Notes: a model not told the origin generated them from the sequence alone. A stretch of 34,613 nucleotides of DNA from an uncultured Pelagibacteraceae bacterium (GCA_902514755.1 CABXRY010000009.1:1-34613); one strand, 5' to 3'; shown: positions 1 to 8,258, counted from the stretch's first letter. Numbers and translations are program-made.

Positions 1-1
1 A

Positions 2-1087
2 AAAGGGTTAACTCATGCACCAGAGGAAATGAAGGAATTAAAAGAAATAACATTAAATGAGAAGTTTATCTTAGGTCAAGGGAATGAAAGACAAATTGAA
101 AATTTTAAACAAATCTACAAAGACGATTTAATAAATGACAACAAAATTGATAAAAGAATAAAAGCTGTAGTTGCATGTGGAAATGGAACCGCAGGTGTGT
201 TTGCGCCTGATATTTTAAGAGGCATAGGTTGTGAAGTTATAGAACTTGATTGTGAATTAGATTGGACTTTTCCAAAATATAATCCTAACCCTGAAGACTT
301 AGAGATGCTTCATGCGATAGCTAAAGCTGTAAAAGACAATAATGCTGATATTGGATTTGGGTTTGATGGTGATGGTGACAGAGTTGGAGTAATAGATAAT
401 AATGGAGAAGAAATATTTTCAGATAAAATTGGTTTATTAATTGCAAGAAATTTATCTACTAAATATAAAAATTCTAAATTTATAGTCGATGTAAAATCGA
501 CCGGACTATATTCAAAAGATAAAATTTTATTAAATAATAATTGTGAAACTATATATTGGAAAACAGGTCATTCTCATATTAAAAGAAAAGTTAATACTGA
601 AAAAGCATTAGCTGGATTTGAAAAAAGTGGTCATTTCTTTTTCAATCAACCTCTAGGTTATGGATATGATGATGGTATCAATTCAGCAATTCACGTTTGT
701 CATTTATTAAATGATCAGGATAAAAAAATGAGTGAGATCATAAGTGAACTACCAAATACTTTTCAAACACCAACTATGGCTCCTTTTTGCAAAGATGAAG
801 AAAAATATAAAGTAGTAGATGATTTAGTAAAACAAATTGAAGAAATTAAAACAAATAAAACTAAAATTGATGATCAAGAGATAAGTGATGTATTAACAGT
901 AAATGGTATAAGATTTTCATTTGAGGATGGGTCATGGGGCTTAATAAGAGCATCATCAAACAAACCATCTTTAGTTATTGTAACCGAAAGCCCAACATCA
1001 GATGTACGAAAGAAAAAAATCTTTGATTTTATTGATGATCTACTTCAAAAAACTGGAAAAACTGGCGAATATGATCAGAAAATATAG
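2..1087 (+). CDS. Phosphomannomutase/phosphoglucomutase family protein, 5' end outside the window
   Basis: Alpha-D-phosphohexomutase, which interconverts hexose 1- and 6-phosphates for cell-surface sugar synthesis in the cytoplasm. Counting from the Met at base 29, the metal-binding loop DGDGDR is at residues 113-118 and the sugar-recognition loop EKSGH at 198-202; the C-terminal phosphate-binding domain follows. The catalytic phosphoserine loop (family TASHNP) is absent. The frame is open to base 2 (KGLTHAPEE precedes that Met), so the N-terminal part lies beyond the left edge; family members are usually about 450-500 residues. The Met at 29 is therefore internal, not the start. The 3' end overlaps the next gene by 17 bases. 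Mannose versus glucose specificity cannot be decided from this part. Confidence 0.9.
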   Translation, partial: KGLTHAPEEMKELKEITLNEKFILGQGNERQIENFKQIYKDDLINDNKIDKRIKAVVACGNGTAGVFAPDILRGIGCEVIELDCELDWTFPKYNPNPEDLEMLHAIAKAVKDNNADIGFGFDGDGDRVGVIDNNGEEIFSDKIGLLIARNLSTKYKNSKFIVDVKSTGLYSKDKILLNNNCETIYWKTGHSHIKRKVNTEKALAGFEKSGHFFFNQPLGYGYDDGINSAIHVCHLLNDQDKKMSEIISELPNTFQTPTMAPFCKDEEKYKVVDDLVKQIEEIKTNKTKIDDQEISDVLTVNGIRFSFEDGSWGLIRASSNKPSLVIVTESPTSDVRKKKIFDFIDDLLQKTGKTGEYDQKI

Positions 1088-1358
1088 CTTAATTTTACTT
1101 TTAATTTTACTAATACCGATCAAAAACCATGCATTTAGTGAGATAAATCAACAGCAAATCTATATTGGATGTTATCAAAATTCTAAGCAGTATTTAGGTT
1201 CAAATAAAGCAAAAACTTATTGTCTTTGTACCATTCAAAAGTTGGGTAAAAAATTTAATGATGAGGAATTAAAAGAAGTTTTTAAACAAAAACCTGAAAA
1301 AATAATTAAAGATACTGAATTTGCCTCTAAATTTTGTGAAAAAGAAATCGCAGAATAA
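1071..1358 (+). CDS. Small secreted four-cysteine protein of unknown function
   Basis: A protein of 95 residues if started at the ATG at 1071. The longer in-frame start at 1002 would overlap the upstream mutase by 86 bases and would put charged residues before the signal sequence. From 1071 the protein has a textbook signal peptide: MIRK, then a hydrophobic run to about residue 16, with likely cleavage after NHA near residue 21. The mature part of about 75 residues has four cysteines (C34, C51, C53, C89), enough for two disulfides, and a Lys-rich helical C-terminal half. The 17-base overlap suggests translational coupling to the mutase. I do not recognise a family. A periplasmic role is inferred from the signal peptide only. 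Confidence 0.65.
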   Translation: MIRKYSLILLLILLIPIKNHAFSEINQQQIYIGCYQNSKQYLGSNKAKTYCLCTIQKLGKKFNDEELKEVFKQKPEKIIKDTEFASKFCEKEIAE

Positions 1359-1431
1359 AGTTATACAATTTACCTAAGATTCAATCAAAACGTGCTTAGT
1401 TATTACAAGAGAATCGTTTAATCTAATATGC

Positions 1432-1470
1432 GAGGTGATGGAGGGAGACTGAAATCACCTCTTTCTATTT
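1432..1470 (+). terminator. Stem-loop with short U-rich tail, terminator-like
   Basis: Perfect 8-bp inverted repeat GAGGTGAT (1432-1439) and ATCACCTC (1454-1461) around a 14-base purine-rich loop (1440-1453), followed on the plus strand by TTTCTATTT. It lies between the small secreted protein (plus) and the HIT gene (minus), which converge here, so it fits a plus-strand intrinsic terminator. The large loop and interrupted U-tract make it weaker than the hairpin at 26709. The rest of the 106-base gap (1359-1431) has only weak competing 5-bp pairings, such as 1374-1378 with 1395-1399. Confidence 0.5.
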
Positions 1471-1863
1471 AAAGGCTAACCTTATTTTATTTATTAATTC
1501 ATTTAAAACTTTAGCAGAGTAAGGTTTTCCTTTAACACCCCATACAGATAATGGCCATGAAATATCATTTTTTTTTCTAGCTATAATATGAATATGTAAT
1601 TGTGGAACTATATTTCCAATTTTTTCAACATTAAGCTTAGAAGTTTTGAATAATTTTTTAACAATTTTGCTTACATGAATAATTTCTTTCATAAGTAATA
1701 TTTGATCTTTTAAATTAAGTTCAGTCATGTCTTTAACATTTTTTCTTCTAGGAATTAATATTAACCATGGAAACTTTGAATTATTATTCAATCTGATCGA
1801 ACATAATTTAAGATTTGTTATAAGATAAGATGATTTCAAAAAATTTTTGTTAATCTTATTCAT
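1465..1863 (-). CDS. HIT (histidine triad) family protein
   Basis: Protein of 132 residues with the HIT signature near its C-terminal third: PQLHIHIIAR, with His90 and His92, and Gln88 where classical Fhit/Hint members have the first His. From memory, a Q-x-H-x-H version followed by WP-x-x-VWG (here WPLSVWG, 103-109) is common in alphaproteobacterial HIT proteins. HIT proteins are nucleotide hydrolases or transferases acting on dinucleoside polyphosphates or AMP conjugates; the substrate of this one is unknown. No signal peptide, so cytoplasmic. It stands alone, convergent with the preceding gene and divergent from the DUF2061 gene 61 bases away. Confidence 0.85.
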   Translation of the reverse strand: MNKINKNFLKSSYLITNLKLCSIRLNNNSKFPWLILIPRRKNVKDMTELNLKDQILLMKEIIHVSKIVKKLFKTSKLNVEKIGNIVPQLHIHIIARKKNDISWPLSVWGVKGKPYSAKVLNELINKIRLAFK

Positions 1864-1890
1864 TAAATCTAAAGTTAACTATTTAAATAT

Positions 1891-1927
1891 TTGTTACAAT
1901 AGTTATTTATTATATAATTAAATAATG
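1891..1927 (+). promoter_or_regulatory. Sigma-70-type promoter placed for a leaderless transcript
   Basis: TTGTTA (1891-1896), a 16-base spacer and a perfect TATAAT (1913-1918). Expected transcription start about 6-7 bases after the -10 element falls on the ATG at 1925. No Shine-Dalgarno-like purine run precedes that ATG. This fits a leaderless mRNA for the DUF2061 gene; inferred from spacing alone. Confidence 0.55.
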
Positions 1928-2125
1928 GCAGATAAAAAAATTAGATCTATTGCAAAAACATTTTCCTGGAGATTTTTTATTTTTATTTATTGGATGATTT
2001 TTGGCTATATTTATACTGGCACATTTACAGGTGCGGGAATATTAGGTGTAGGTTCAATTGTTCCTCTCTTTTTCTACTACTTCCATGAAAGAATTTGGAA
2101 TAAAGTTAAATGGGGAATTAATTAA
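1925..2125 (+). CDS. DUF2061 family small membrane protein
   Basis: Protein of 66 residues matching the DUF2061 pattern as I recall it: a basic N-terminus with RSIAKTFSWR (residues 7-16), then two hydrophobic segments (about 17-32 and 36-52) separated by a Gly/Thr-rich turn, and a Trp/Lys-rich C-terminus. Probably a small inner-membrane protein. In other bacteria such domains also occur fused to sulfate-assimilation proteins, but nothing here supports that link. The start at 1925 coincides with the predicted transcription start. Converges with the malonyl-CoA decarboxylase gene 8 bases downstream, with no visible terminator. Confidence 0.8.
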   Translation: MADKKIRSIAKTFSWRFFIFIYWMIFGYIYTGTFTGAGILGVGSIVPLFFYYFHERIWNKVKWGIN

Positions 2126-2133
2126 ATTATACT

Positions 2134-3441
2134 TTAAATAATTTTTTTAAGTTTATCAGAGATTATTATTGTCTTATTGTTGATATATTCTTCGTGATTT
2201 TTTTCAATATTATTAAGCTCATATAAATAATTAACCATCACACCAAATGATCTATTTAAACCCACTTCTGATACATTTGCATTTATAATAATATCATCAA
2301 TTATAGCTCCATTACCTAAATGAAACCTACAAACATCATTTATTGGCAATTTTTTTTTATCTTTTTCATTCATTAAATAATGCGCAACTAATTTTGTAAT
2401 AGCTACTTTATTTGAAACAATTCTAGGATCACCAACTTTTAAGTCCGGTGATTTTAAAAAAGAAATATTTTCTACTGGTACATCTCCTAAAATATTTTTT
2501 ATTTTTCCATCCTCTAGATATGAAAACCAATCTCTAAAACCAGGTATAGGTGAAAGTGTTCCAAAATGTTTAATATTTGGTAACTCCTCTTGAATTTCAA
2601 ACACAACTCTTTTAATTAAAAAGTTTCCTAAAGTTACTCTAGATAAACCTTCCTGACAGTTGCTAATCGAATAAAAGGTTGCTGAGTCATATTTTTGATC
2701 TCCATCTGACCTTGGTTTTGTAATTTCTTGAATAGATCTGCCTAAACCATTAGTTAGAGCAACTTGTACGAAAATTATTGGCTCATCTTCAAGCGCTGGA
2801 TGGAAATAAGAAAAAAATCTTCTATCTTCTCCAAGCCGTCTTTTTAGTTCATCCATATCTTTAATTTCATGAACTCTTTCGTATTTCATTATTTTTTCTA
2901 AAACTGCTGCTTTGGTATCCCAGGTAATTTTTGCTAATTTTAAAAACCCTGGATTAAACCAAGATTTAAACAATTCTCTTAAATCATCATCCAAAGGTAC
3001 AAGATCCTTATTTTGATCAAGTAATTTTAGTAAATCCTCTCTTAATGAAACAATTGTTGATATTCCATGCGGAGCCATATTCATTCTTTTAAAAAGCTCC
3101 CTTCTCTTACCTTCCGATGTGACAAATAATTTATACAAGTTTTTATCATTTTGAGTTTTTTGATAATTTTCTATAGCTTCAGCTACTTTTGTGTGACTCG
3201 GTTTATATTTTTCATTTATCTTTTTAAAAAAAAGAAGTTTATTTTCAGGTGAGAGTGTTTGATACAAATCAGTTATATCTCTTGCAACTGTTATTCCAAA
3301 AGCAGCTCCTTTATTAGAAATTAAATCATCACATAATGAAATTATGGTCTCTAAATCATCTTTTTTAAGTTCAGTTTTTTTAAATAGTTTTTGACCTACG
3401 TCAGCAATTGAGGAAATAATTTCTTTTAAATTAAACTTCAT
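2134..3441 (-). CDS. Malonyl-CoA decarboxylase
   Basis: Converts malonyl-CoA to acetyl-CoA and CO2. At 435 residues it has the family length: a helical N-terminal domain (to about 170) and a GNAT-like catalytic domain. Conserved blocks are RRFFSYFHPALEDEP (207-221), FYSISNCQEGL (256-266), FGTLSPIPGF (293-302) and CRFHLGNGA (371-379). The catalytic Ser/His pair of the family maps to S297 and H374. No targeting signal, so cytoplasmic. Last gene of a minus-strand run that begins with the TRAP transporter, 13 bases downstream of the TauE-like gene. In malonate users this enzyme needs a partner that makes malonyl-CoA; the nearest candidate is the CoA-transferase at 8259. Confidence 0.93.
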   Translation of the reverse strand: MKFNLKEIISSIADVGQKLFKKTELKKDDLETIISLCDDLISNKGAAFGITVARDITDLYQTLSPENKLLFFKKINEKYKPSHTKVAEAIENYQKTQNDKNLYKLFVTSEGKRRELFKRMNMAPHGISTIVSLREDLLKLLDQNKDLVPLDDDLRELFKSWFNPGFLKLAKITWDTKAAVLEKIMKYERVHEIKDMDELKRRLGEDRRFFSYFHPALEDEPIIFVQVALTNGLGRSIQEITKPRSDGDQKYDSATFYSISNCQEGLSRVTLGNFLIKRVVFEIQEELPNIKHFGTLSPIPGFRDWFSYLEDGKIKNILGDVPVENISFLKSPDLKVGDPRIVSNKVAITKLVAHYLMNEKDKKKLPINDVCRFHLGNGAIIDDIIINANVSEVGLNRSFGVMVNYLYELNNIEKNHEEYINNKTIIISDKLKKII

Positions 3442-3454
3442 AATTTATTTTTTT

Positions 3455-4291
3455 TTAAGTTAAATTTAAATATTCAATAAAAGATCTTATAGAAACAGCA
3501 ATTAAAAATGTTCCAAAAATCTTACTTAATAACTTTTTATCTAATTTATACACTGCCTTTGCCCCTATACGTGCCATTAACATCGTCACAGGAACAAATA
3601 CAATAAATCCAAGTAAATTAATATAACCAATGCTAAAAGGTGTATTTATATTTGCAACTATTTTACCTCCCGTTATCATTGTTATAGTTCCACTTAATGC
3701 AATTAAAAAACCAATTGCAGATGCTGTTCCAATTGATTTTCTTATATCATAACCAAAAGTTCTCATAAATGGGACCATTAAAGAACCTCCCCCTATACCA
3801 AGTAGTACAGAAATAAAACCTACGATAATCCCAGAAATATTTTTAATTGAGTCTTTGATTTTTTTTGGATTTTCTACAACTTTTTCTCTAAAGAAAATAA
3901 AAAATAAACCAACAATAAATGCCATTACTGAGAAAAATAAAACAAATGTGGATGTCTTAAGATTAACTGCTAAAAATGTTCCTCCAATTACGCCTAGCAC
4001 AATAAAGATACCGAATGATTTTACTAACTTAAAATCTACTGCATCGTATTCCATATGAGTTTTTGATGAAATAACTGAAGTTGGAATTATTATTGCCAAA
4101 GAAGTTCCAACAGATAAATGCATTCTTGTTGCAATATCAAAATCTAATACTGTAAAAGCATAATACAGAGCTGGCACCATTATAATACCTCCGCCAACTC
4201 CAAGTAAGCCAGCCATAAAACCTGCTACTGATGCAGCTATTGACAAAACAACTAATAAATTAATTATTTCATTTATATCTAAAATTTCCAT
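3455..4291 (-). CDS. TauE/SafE family membrane permease
   Basis: Protein of 278 residues, almost wholly hydrophobic, with about eight membrane segments and the family's internal duplication: LLGVGGG-x-x-MVP at 29-40 and LLGIGGG-x-x-MVP at 163-174. TauE/SafE proteins are proposed exporters or importers of small sulfonates, sulfoacetate, sulfite or other organic anions; the substrate here is unknown. Its start codon overlaps the stop of dusA by one base (TAATG), indicating translational coupling. Position between a TRAP carboxylate importer and malonyl-CoA decarboxylase makes a small organic anion a reasonable guess. Confidence 0.88.
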   Translation of the reverse strand: MEILDINEIINLLVVLSIAASVAGFMAGLLGVGGGIIMVPALYYAFTVLDFDIATRMHLSVGTSLAIIIPTSVISSKTHMEYDAVDFKLVKSFGIFIVLGVIGGTFLAVNLKTSTFVLFFSVMAFIVGLFFIFFREKVVENPKKIKDSIKNISGIIVGFISVLLGIGGGSLMVPFMRTFGYDIRKSIGTASAIGFLIALSGTITMITGGKIVANINTPFSIGYINLLGFIVFVPVTMLMARIGAKAVYKLDKKLLSKIFGTFLIAVSIRSFIEYLNLT

Positions 4292-5295
4292 TAAGAATTA
4301 TCCTGGATGGCTTTCTCATTATTTTGAACAATTGTCATAATATGTTTTGTTTTCTGAAAATCGGACTCTCGAGCCATTAAGTTATCACTTAAATATCTTT
4401 TCCAATCTTTTGAACCTGTCTGTCCATGGTACAAACCTACAGTGTGTCTCATTATATGATTAATCTTTGTTCCTAATTTTACTTCCTTATCAGCATATTC
4501 TAAAAGTTTTTCCACAACCTGTTCTCTAGTTGGATTGTTATGTGTATCAAAAATATCTCTTTCAATTTCTATTAATGAATATGGATTTTGATAAATTGAT
4601 CTTCCTATCATAACACCATCACAAAATTTTAAATGATTATCAATCTCACTTACCTTTGAAATTCCTCCATTAATAATTATTTCTAATTCAGGATTTTTTT
4701 TCTTTATTTCATAAACCATATTGTAGTTTAATTTAGGAATATTTAAATTTTGCTTTGGAGATAAACCAGTAAGCATTGCTTTTCTTGCATGCAAAATAAA
4801 TGTTTTGGTCCCTGCATCTCGCATTTTATGAATAAAGTTGTTCAAATAATCAAAATCCTCAGTTTGATCAAAACCAATTCTTGTTTTTGCTGTAACAGGA
4901 ATATTGCACGAATTTACCATTGAATTAATACACTCTGCAACAAGATCGGGCTCTTTCATTAAACATGCTCCAAACATATTTTTTTGAACCTTTTTACTTG
5001 GACAGCCAAGGTTTATGTTGATTTCATCGTATCCCATATCCTCTGCGATCTTAGCAACTTCTGCCAACTCATCTTTATTTGATCCACCAACCTGTAATGC
5101 TAAGGGTTTTTCTTCAGGACTATACGATAAGATTTTTTTTCTATCTCCATGAATTGCAGATTTTGTAGCAACCATTTCAGAATAAAGCATTACGTTTTTA
5201 CTCATTAATCTCAAGAAAAAACGGTCATGTCTATCTGTGCAATCCATCATTGGAGCAACAGATATTTTTCTACTAATCTTATTATTAGTATCCAA
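4291..5295 (-). CDS. dusA: tRNA-dihydrouridine synthase, DusA type
   Basis: FMN-dependent enzyme that reduces uridines in the tRNA D-loop (U20/U20a for DusA). At 334 residues it matches DusA length. Visible motifs are SVAPMMDCTDRH (12-23, FMN site), LQVGGS (67-72), NLGCPS (95-100), FGACLM with the catalytic Cys111, TAKTRIG, HARKA and later INGGI and DGVMIGR of the TIM barrel. The start overlaps dctM by 11 bases and the stop overlaps the TauE-like gene by one base, so this housekeeping gene is embedded in a transport operon and probably rides on its promoter. Confidence 0.95.
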   Translation of the reverse strand: MDTNNKISRKISVAPMMDCTDRHDRFFLRLMSKNVMLYSEMVATKSAIHGDRKKILSYSPEEKPLALQVGGSNKDELAEVAKIAEDMGYDEININLGCPSKKVQKNMFGACLMKEPDLVAECINSMVNSCNIPVTAKTRIGFDQTEDFDYLNNFIHKMRDAGTKTFILHARKAMLTGLSPKQNLNIPKLNYNMVYEIKKKNPELEIIINGGISKVSEIDNHLKFCDGVMIGRSIYQNPYSLIEIERDIFDTHNNPTREQVVEKLLEYADKEVKLGTKINHIMRHTVGLYHGQTGSKDWKRYLSDNLMARESDFQKTKHIMTIVQNNEKAIQDNS

Positions 5296-6616
5296 GAGGT
5301 TTACCCATTATTTTGTCAGGAAGCCATGTCACTATTTCTGGAAAAATACATAAAATTAAAATAGCCAATGCCATTATAATCATAAATGGTATAGAGCCTT
5401 TCAAAATTTCTGACAAACTAACGTCTGGGGTAATTCCTTTAATAATATAAAGATTTAATCCAACAGGAGGTGTGATTAATCCAATTTCCATATTGATTGT
5501 AAATACAATTGCAAACCAATAAGGGTCAAATCCTAAAGTTGTTATAACTGGTAATAATATTGCTGAAGTCATCACAATAACAGCAACTGGAGGTAAAAAG
5601 AAACCAGCAATCAAAAGAAATATATTTATTAATATAAACACTACCCATTTATTTGAGCTTAATTCTACCATGCTCTGAGCTAAAGACTGGGTTACGTAAA
5701 GCTGTGATAATGTAAATGCAAACAGATAAGAGGCTGCAATAATAAACATTATCATTACACTTTCTTTCATTGAAACTTTAACAATATTCCATATTTTTTT
5801 TGGTTGATAAATTTTGTAAACAACTGCAATCAATACAAAAACTAAAAATGCTCCAACACCTGATGCTTCTGATGGTGTTGCAACACCACCATACAAAACA
5901 TATAGAACTCCAGCTATAATTGCTAAGAACGGGAGTATTCTTGGTAACACCTCTAACTTCTCTTTTAATGTTGGTCTAATACGATTTCGTAAAGCTTTGG
6001 CTGCATCTTTATCAATAAAGTAACTATGAATTAATGCCCAAATAGCAAACATTCCTGCCAACATAAAACCAGGGACTAAACCACATAAAAATAATCTACC
6101 AATTGATGTTCCAGTTGCAATTCCATAGACAATTAAAACAATACTTGGTGGAATTAATACACCTAATGTTCCTCCTGCTGCAATTGTGCCTGTAGCAATC
6201 TGATCAGAGTAACCTCTTTTCCTCATCTCTGGAATACCCATCGTTCCAATCGCTGCACATGTTGCTGGACTTGATCCACTTAGTGCTGCAAAAATTGAAC
6301 ATGCTCCTATATTTGAGATAACTAAACCTCCAGGAACTCTCCATAACCATCTATCTAATCCTGTATATAGATCTTTTCCTGCAGGAGAATTTGCTACAGC
6401 CATACCCATCAAAATAAACATTGGAATTGAAAGAAGGACAAAAGAGTTTAGTCCTGCGTAAAAAGTTTCTGCAAAAACATCTAGCATTTGAAAACCCTCA
6501 AATGAAACTAGAAGAACTATTGATACAAAACTAAGACCAAAAGCAATTGGTATGCCTGAGAAAAGAACAATTAATGTAAAAACTGCAACAATAATGGCTA
6601 TTATTAAAGGATCCAT
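5285..6616 (-). CDS. dctM: TRAP transporter large permease, DctM type
   Basis: Protein of 443 residues with about 12 membrane segments, the ion-coupled translocation subunit of a TRAP transporter. DctM-type motifs include LSIPMFILMG near 62-71, GSSPATCAAIGTMGIPEM near 113-130, GGTLGVLIPPSIVLIVYG near 148-165 and a second LLPVITTLGFDPYWF copy near 354-368. It works with the small subunit encoded just upstream and the periplasmic binding protein. Its ATG overlaps the dctQ stop by one base and its 3' end overlaps dusA by 11 bases. TRAP systems bring in carboxylates or related organic anions with sodium ions. Confidence 0.95.
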   Translation of the reverse strand: MDPLIIAIIVAVFTLIVLFSGIPIAFGLSFVSIVLLVSFEGFQMLDVFAETFYAGLNSFVLLSIPMFILMGMAVANSPAGKDLYTGLDRWLWRVPGGLVISNIGACSIFAALSGSSPATCAAIGTMGIPEMRKRGYSDQIATGTIAAGGTLGVLIPPSIVLIVYGIATGTSIGRLFLCGLVPGFMLAGMFAIWALIHSYFIDKDAAKALRNRIRPTLKEKLEVLPRILPFLAIIAGVLYVLYGGVATPSEASGVGAFLVFVLIAVVYKIYQPKKIWNIVKVSMKESVMIMFIIAASYLFAFTLSQLYVTQSLAQSMVELSSNKWVVFILINIFLLIAGFFLPPVAVIVMTSAILLPVITTLGFDPYWFAIVFTINMEIGLITPPVGLNLYIIKGITPDVSLSEILKGSIPFMIIMALAILILCIFPEIVTWLPDKIMGKPLGY

Positions 6617-7110
6617 TAATTTTCCTCAAATTGATCTGTTAATTTTATTATTTCAGCAATGTATTGAAGTATCATTAATACAGCTCCTATCATCATTGAA
6701 GAGTATGGTATCCATAGTGGAGGGTCCCAAACTGTTCCAGTTGAATAATTTTTTGTAAAGGCTTCTTCAACCATTAAAAAACCGAAGTAAAATAGAATTA
6801 GAAAAAATAATAGACTTAATAAAGAAGTAAATATTTTTAAACGTAAAATATTTCTTTTTGACATAAAATCATAAATCCACTCCATACTAACATGAGCTTT
6901 TTCACTTAAAACATAAGCACTTCCTATAAATGTGGATGCAACAAGCAACATTGTTACCAATTCTGTTTGCCAAGTAATTGCTCTTTGAAAAAAATATCTT
7001 TCAAATACTAACTCTACAATTACTAAGATGGACAAAAGTAAAGCTAATACAGCAAATGCTCCACAAGCTCTTGCTGTAAAATTACAGAATTTTAAATATT
7101 TATTTTTCAT
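6616..7110 (-). CDS. dctQ: TRAP transporter small permease, DctQ type
   Basis: Protein of 164 residues with four predicted membrane segments and the DctQ pattern: a Trp-rich middle (RAITWQTEL, near 43-51) and a charged cytoplasmic loop SEKAHVSMEWIYD. It stabilises the DctM subunit. The ATG (7110) directly follows a 7-T run, and the only Shine-Dalgarno-like sequence, AGGGG, lies inside the 3' arm of the hairpin at 7116-7145. Translation is therefore probably weak unless the hairpin is open. Overlaps dctM by one base. Confidence 0.92.
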   Translation of the reverse strand: MKNKYLKFCNFTARACGAFAVLALLLSILVIVELVFERYFFQRAITWQTELVTMLLVASTFIGSAYVLSEKAHVSMEWIYDFMSKRNILRLKIFTSLLSLLFFLILFYFGFLMVEEAFTKNYSTGTVWDPPLWIPYSSMMIGAVLMILQYIAEIIKLTDQFEEN

Positions 7111-7145
7111 AAAAAAACCCCTATCTAAAAAATTAAATAGGGGTT
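7111..7145 (-). terminator. Intrinsic-terminator-like hairpin between dctP and dctQ that covers the dctQ ribosome site
   Basis: Perfect 9-bp inverted repeat AACCCCTAT (7116-7124) and ATAGGGGTT (7137-7145) with a 12-base loop. On the minus strand the stem is followed by seven T (7117-7111), then at once by the dctQ ATG. This is a terminator with read-through, and its 3' arm contains the AGGGG ribosome site of dctQ. It would give more dctP than dctQM mRNA and limit dctQ translation, matching the usual excess of binding protein over membrane subunits. Confidence 0.85.
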
Positions 7146-7159
7146 CTTTATATAGTATT

Positions 7160-8170
7160 TTATTTAACTGCCAAAGCCATTTCCATTAATTTATCTCCAC
7201 CTGGAACTTTCTCGGCGAAAGCTTTGTGAGAAGATTTTTTTGCTATCTCAACCCAAGCAGCGTGATCTTTCTCATCCATATAAACTAATTTTACACCAGC
7301 AGCTTTATATGCGTCCTCAAACTTTTTATCTAAGTTTTCAACTTGAGCAGTCATATATTTTTCTGCGACTTTTCCAGCGTCCATAAGTGCATTTTGTTGT
7401 TTTGAGTTTAAAGCATCAAAAGACTTTTTAGACATAAGAATTGGCTCATACATAAACCATAAACCAAATTTTCCTGGAGGTGTTGCACAACTAACTTGTT
7501 CGTAAATTTTATAACTTACAAAACTTCCTGAACTAGTATTTGCACCAGTTAATACACCTGTTTGTAAACCAGTATAGATTTCTGAAGATGGCATACTTTG
7601 TATACCTGCTCCAGCAGCTTCTAACATTTGGTTAAACGCTTTTCCAGCAGCTCTCATTACTTGTCCTTTAGCATCACTAGGATTTTTTATGCATTTCGAT
7701 TTTGAAGCAAACCCACCACCTAACCAAGCATCAGATAAAACTACTACACCAGCATCAGTAATAATTCTTTTAATTTCAGTCATCATTGGACCTTTATTAA
7801 ATCTTAATGCATGATCATGGTTTTTTACAGTTCCTGGCATTAATGTTGCATCAAATTCTGGATGAAACTTTGAAGCATATGCTAAAGGGAATGCAGATAT
7901 ATCCAATTGTCCAGTAGTCATTGGTTTCCACTGTTCTTTTGGTTTATATAAAGATTTTGCTGGGTAGATTCTTATATCTATTCCAACGTTAGCTTTTTTT
8001 ACTTCATCCGCAATTATTTGAACCATTTCATGACGTGGATCATATGATCCATCAGCTCTTGGAGTTCCTGGCCATTGGTGACTTGCTTTTAAAGTAACAG
8101 CATAAACTGAACCAATCATTGTGAACGCCAAAACTAATGAAGTAAAATATAAAGATAATTTTTTAAACAT
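7160..8170 (-). CDS. dctP: TRAP transporter periplasmic solute-binding protein, DctP family
   Basis: Protein of 336 residues with a signal peptide (MFKKL, then a hydrophobic run; likely cleavage after VYA at residue 24) and the DctP fold. The conserved arginine that usually pairs with the substrate carboxylate is R173 in GQVMRAAGKAFNQMLEAAGA. Other family blocks are TGQLDIS (86-92) and MPSSEIYTGLQTG. The bound acid cannot be named from sequence. First gene of the minus-strand operon, with a good promoter and ribosome site. A hairpin after the stop separates it from dctQM, consistent with high expression. Confidence 0.93.
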   Translation of the reverse strand: MFKKLSLYFTSLVLAFTMIGSVYAVTLKASHQWPGTPRADGSYDPRHEMVQIIADEVKKANVGIDIRIYPAKSLYKPKEQWKPMTTGQLDISAFPLAYASKFHPEFDATLMPGTVKNHDHALRFNKGPMMTEIKRIITDAGVVVLSDAWLGGGFASKSKCIKNPSDAKGQVMRAAGKAFNQMLEAAGAGIQSMPSSEIYTGLQTGVLTGANTSSGSFVSYKIYEQVSCATPPGKFGLWFMYEPILMSKKSFDALNSKQQNALMDAGKVAEKYMTAQVENLDKKFEDAYKAAGVKLVYMDEKDHAAWVEIAKKSSHKAFAEKVPGGDKLMEMALAVK

Positions 8171-8177
8171 TATTTTT

Positions 8178-8233
8178 TCCTCTCAATTGTTATTTAATTC
8201 GTGCATTAAAATGAAGATGTTGATAAGAGTCAA
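8178..8233 (-). promoter_or_regulatory. Promoter and ribosome site of dctP
   Basis: Read on the minus strand: TTGACT (8233-8228), a 17-base spacer and TTTAAT (8210-8205), followed about 22 bases later by the ribosome site AGAGGA (8183-8178), 7 bases before the dctP ATG. This is the most canonical promoter in the window. The 88-base divergent gap also has to hold the promoter of the CoA-transferase gene; for that side only TTGATA (8220-8225) with a poor -10 region is visible. Confidence 0.65.
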
Positions 8234-8258
8234 GGTCTCAAAATAACTACAAAAATTT

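Noticed and set aside
1002..1070. Longer start for the small secreted protein
   Set aside because: It would overlap the mutase by 86 bases and hide the signal peptide behind a charged extension.
1429..1473. Fourteen-codon open frame MRGDGGRLKSPLSI over the stem-loop
   Set aside because: Too short, no ribosome site, and it overlaps a hairpin that explains the sequence.
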